From contig NW_020312867.1 of NCBI RefSeq assembly GCF_003265705.1, positions 10,267,228 through 10,331,227 on the forward strand: a stretch of DNA of 64,000 bases, written 5' to 3'. The translations under genes and the position numbers were made by a program. The notes under the pieces are model-generated. The model worked only from the letters and a program-made list of their open reading frames with translations, had not been told where the DNA came from and searched no databases. Below are positions 63,474 through 64,000 of this stretch, one piece after another. The stretch is from Callorhinus ursinus. Lineage: Eukaryota; Chordata; Mammalia; Carnivora; Otariidae. The stretch's first letter is position 1, and each line of letters begins with the position of its first letter.

Positions 63474-63855
63474 AGACTACCTTCTGTATGATTCCAACTA
63501 TTTGACATTCTGGAAAAGGCAAAATTTTTTTGCCTATGGTTGCCAGGCACTCAACAGATAAATAAGTGGAAGACAGGGGATTTTTGCTGCAGAGAGACTC
63601 TTCTGTATGATACTGTAATGATGAATACATGATATTATGTATTTTTCAAAACCTATATATGTACAACACAAACAGTGAGCCTTAATATTAACTGTGGACT
63701 TTAGTTAATAAAGTATCAATGTTGGTTCAGTAATTGTAACAAATACACAATACTGAACCAAGATGTTAATACAGGGGAAACTGTGCAAGGAAAGGATACA
63801 TGGGAACTCTGTACTATCTGCTCAATATTTTTGTAGATTTAAAACTATTTTTTAA
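63474..63855 (+). mobile_element. L1 3'-end fragment
   Basis: Continuation of the L1 at 62430 beyond the SINE. Closely matches 45952-46330. Confidence 0.85.
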
Positions 63856-64000
63856 ATATTTTATTTATTTATTTGACAGAGAGAGACATAGCGAGAGCAG
63901 GAACACAAGCAGGGGGAGTGGGAGAGGGAGAAGCAGGCTCCCCACTGAGCAGGGAGCCCGATGCGGGGCTCGATCCTAGGACCCTGGGATCATGACCTGA
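63851..64000 (-). repeat. Carnivore SINE, minus orientation, cut by window end
   Basis: Starts 'atatttta ttta' with 'gacagagagagacatagcg' and runs off the window at 'gggatcatgacctga'. Confidence 0.92.

Noticed and set aside
51420..64000. Regularly spaced similar segments that could be mistaken for an array system
   Set aside because: They are independent SINE insertions with poly-A tails, mixed orientations and individual target duplications, not CRISPR or satellite repeats.

Overview
This is a vertebrate nuclear window, AT-rich outside its gene-dense part and packed with carnivore tRNA-derived SINEs of the 'cctgggtggctcag' type with (AAATA)n tails, plus L1 fragments. The SINE subtype, and the absence of the young canid SINEC_Cf form, suggest a caniform carnivore, more likely an arctoid (bear, seal or mustelid) than a dog. 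This is inference; the species cannot be fixed by eye. A run of 10 N (13263-13272) shows it is a draft assembly.

Three complete minus-strand genes were recognised by reading exons against remembered human proteins. The order matches human chromosome 20p13 (ATRN > / < GFRA4 / < ADAM33 / < SIGLEC1 / HSPA12B >). Positions 1 to about 1055 are probably the tail of the ATRN 3' UTR (plus strand, polyA signal at 1029). GFRA4 (coding 9302-13011, 6 coding exons, 268 aa) encodes a GPI-anchored GDNF-family co-receptor. ADAM33 (coding 17615-30111, 22 exon equivalents) encodes a type I membrane disintegrin metalloprotease. SIGLEC1 (coding 34172-50296, 21 coding exons, 1703 aa) encodes the macrophage sialic-acid receptor sialoadhesin, with 1 V-set and 16 C2-set Ig domains. 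From 50.3 to 64 kb no gene is recognised. That stretch is spacer toward HSPA12B and is dominated by SINEs inserted into, or next to, L1 fragments.

Exon boundaries were checked by reading frame: every junction given has a GT donor and an AG acceptor, and phases agree along each gene. The main departures from expectation are: a premature in-frame stop in ADAM33 exon 21, although flanking exon lengths and phases still fit a full-length tail; loss of the RRTR-type furin motif in ADAM33; a Cys-to-Tyr change at a conserved position in GFRA4; a stop-free, in-frame 159-nt intron in GFRA4; a two-exon alternating size pattern in SIGLEC1; and two copies of a SINE plus L1 3'-end module sharing the same internal junction. 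No new defence, CRISPR or operon-like system is present. The three genes share no pathway and are neighbours by conserved synteny.
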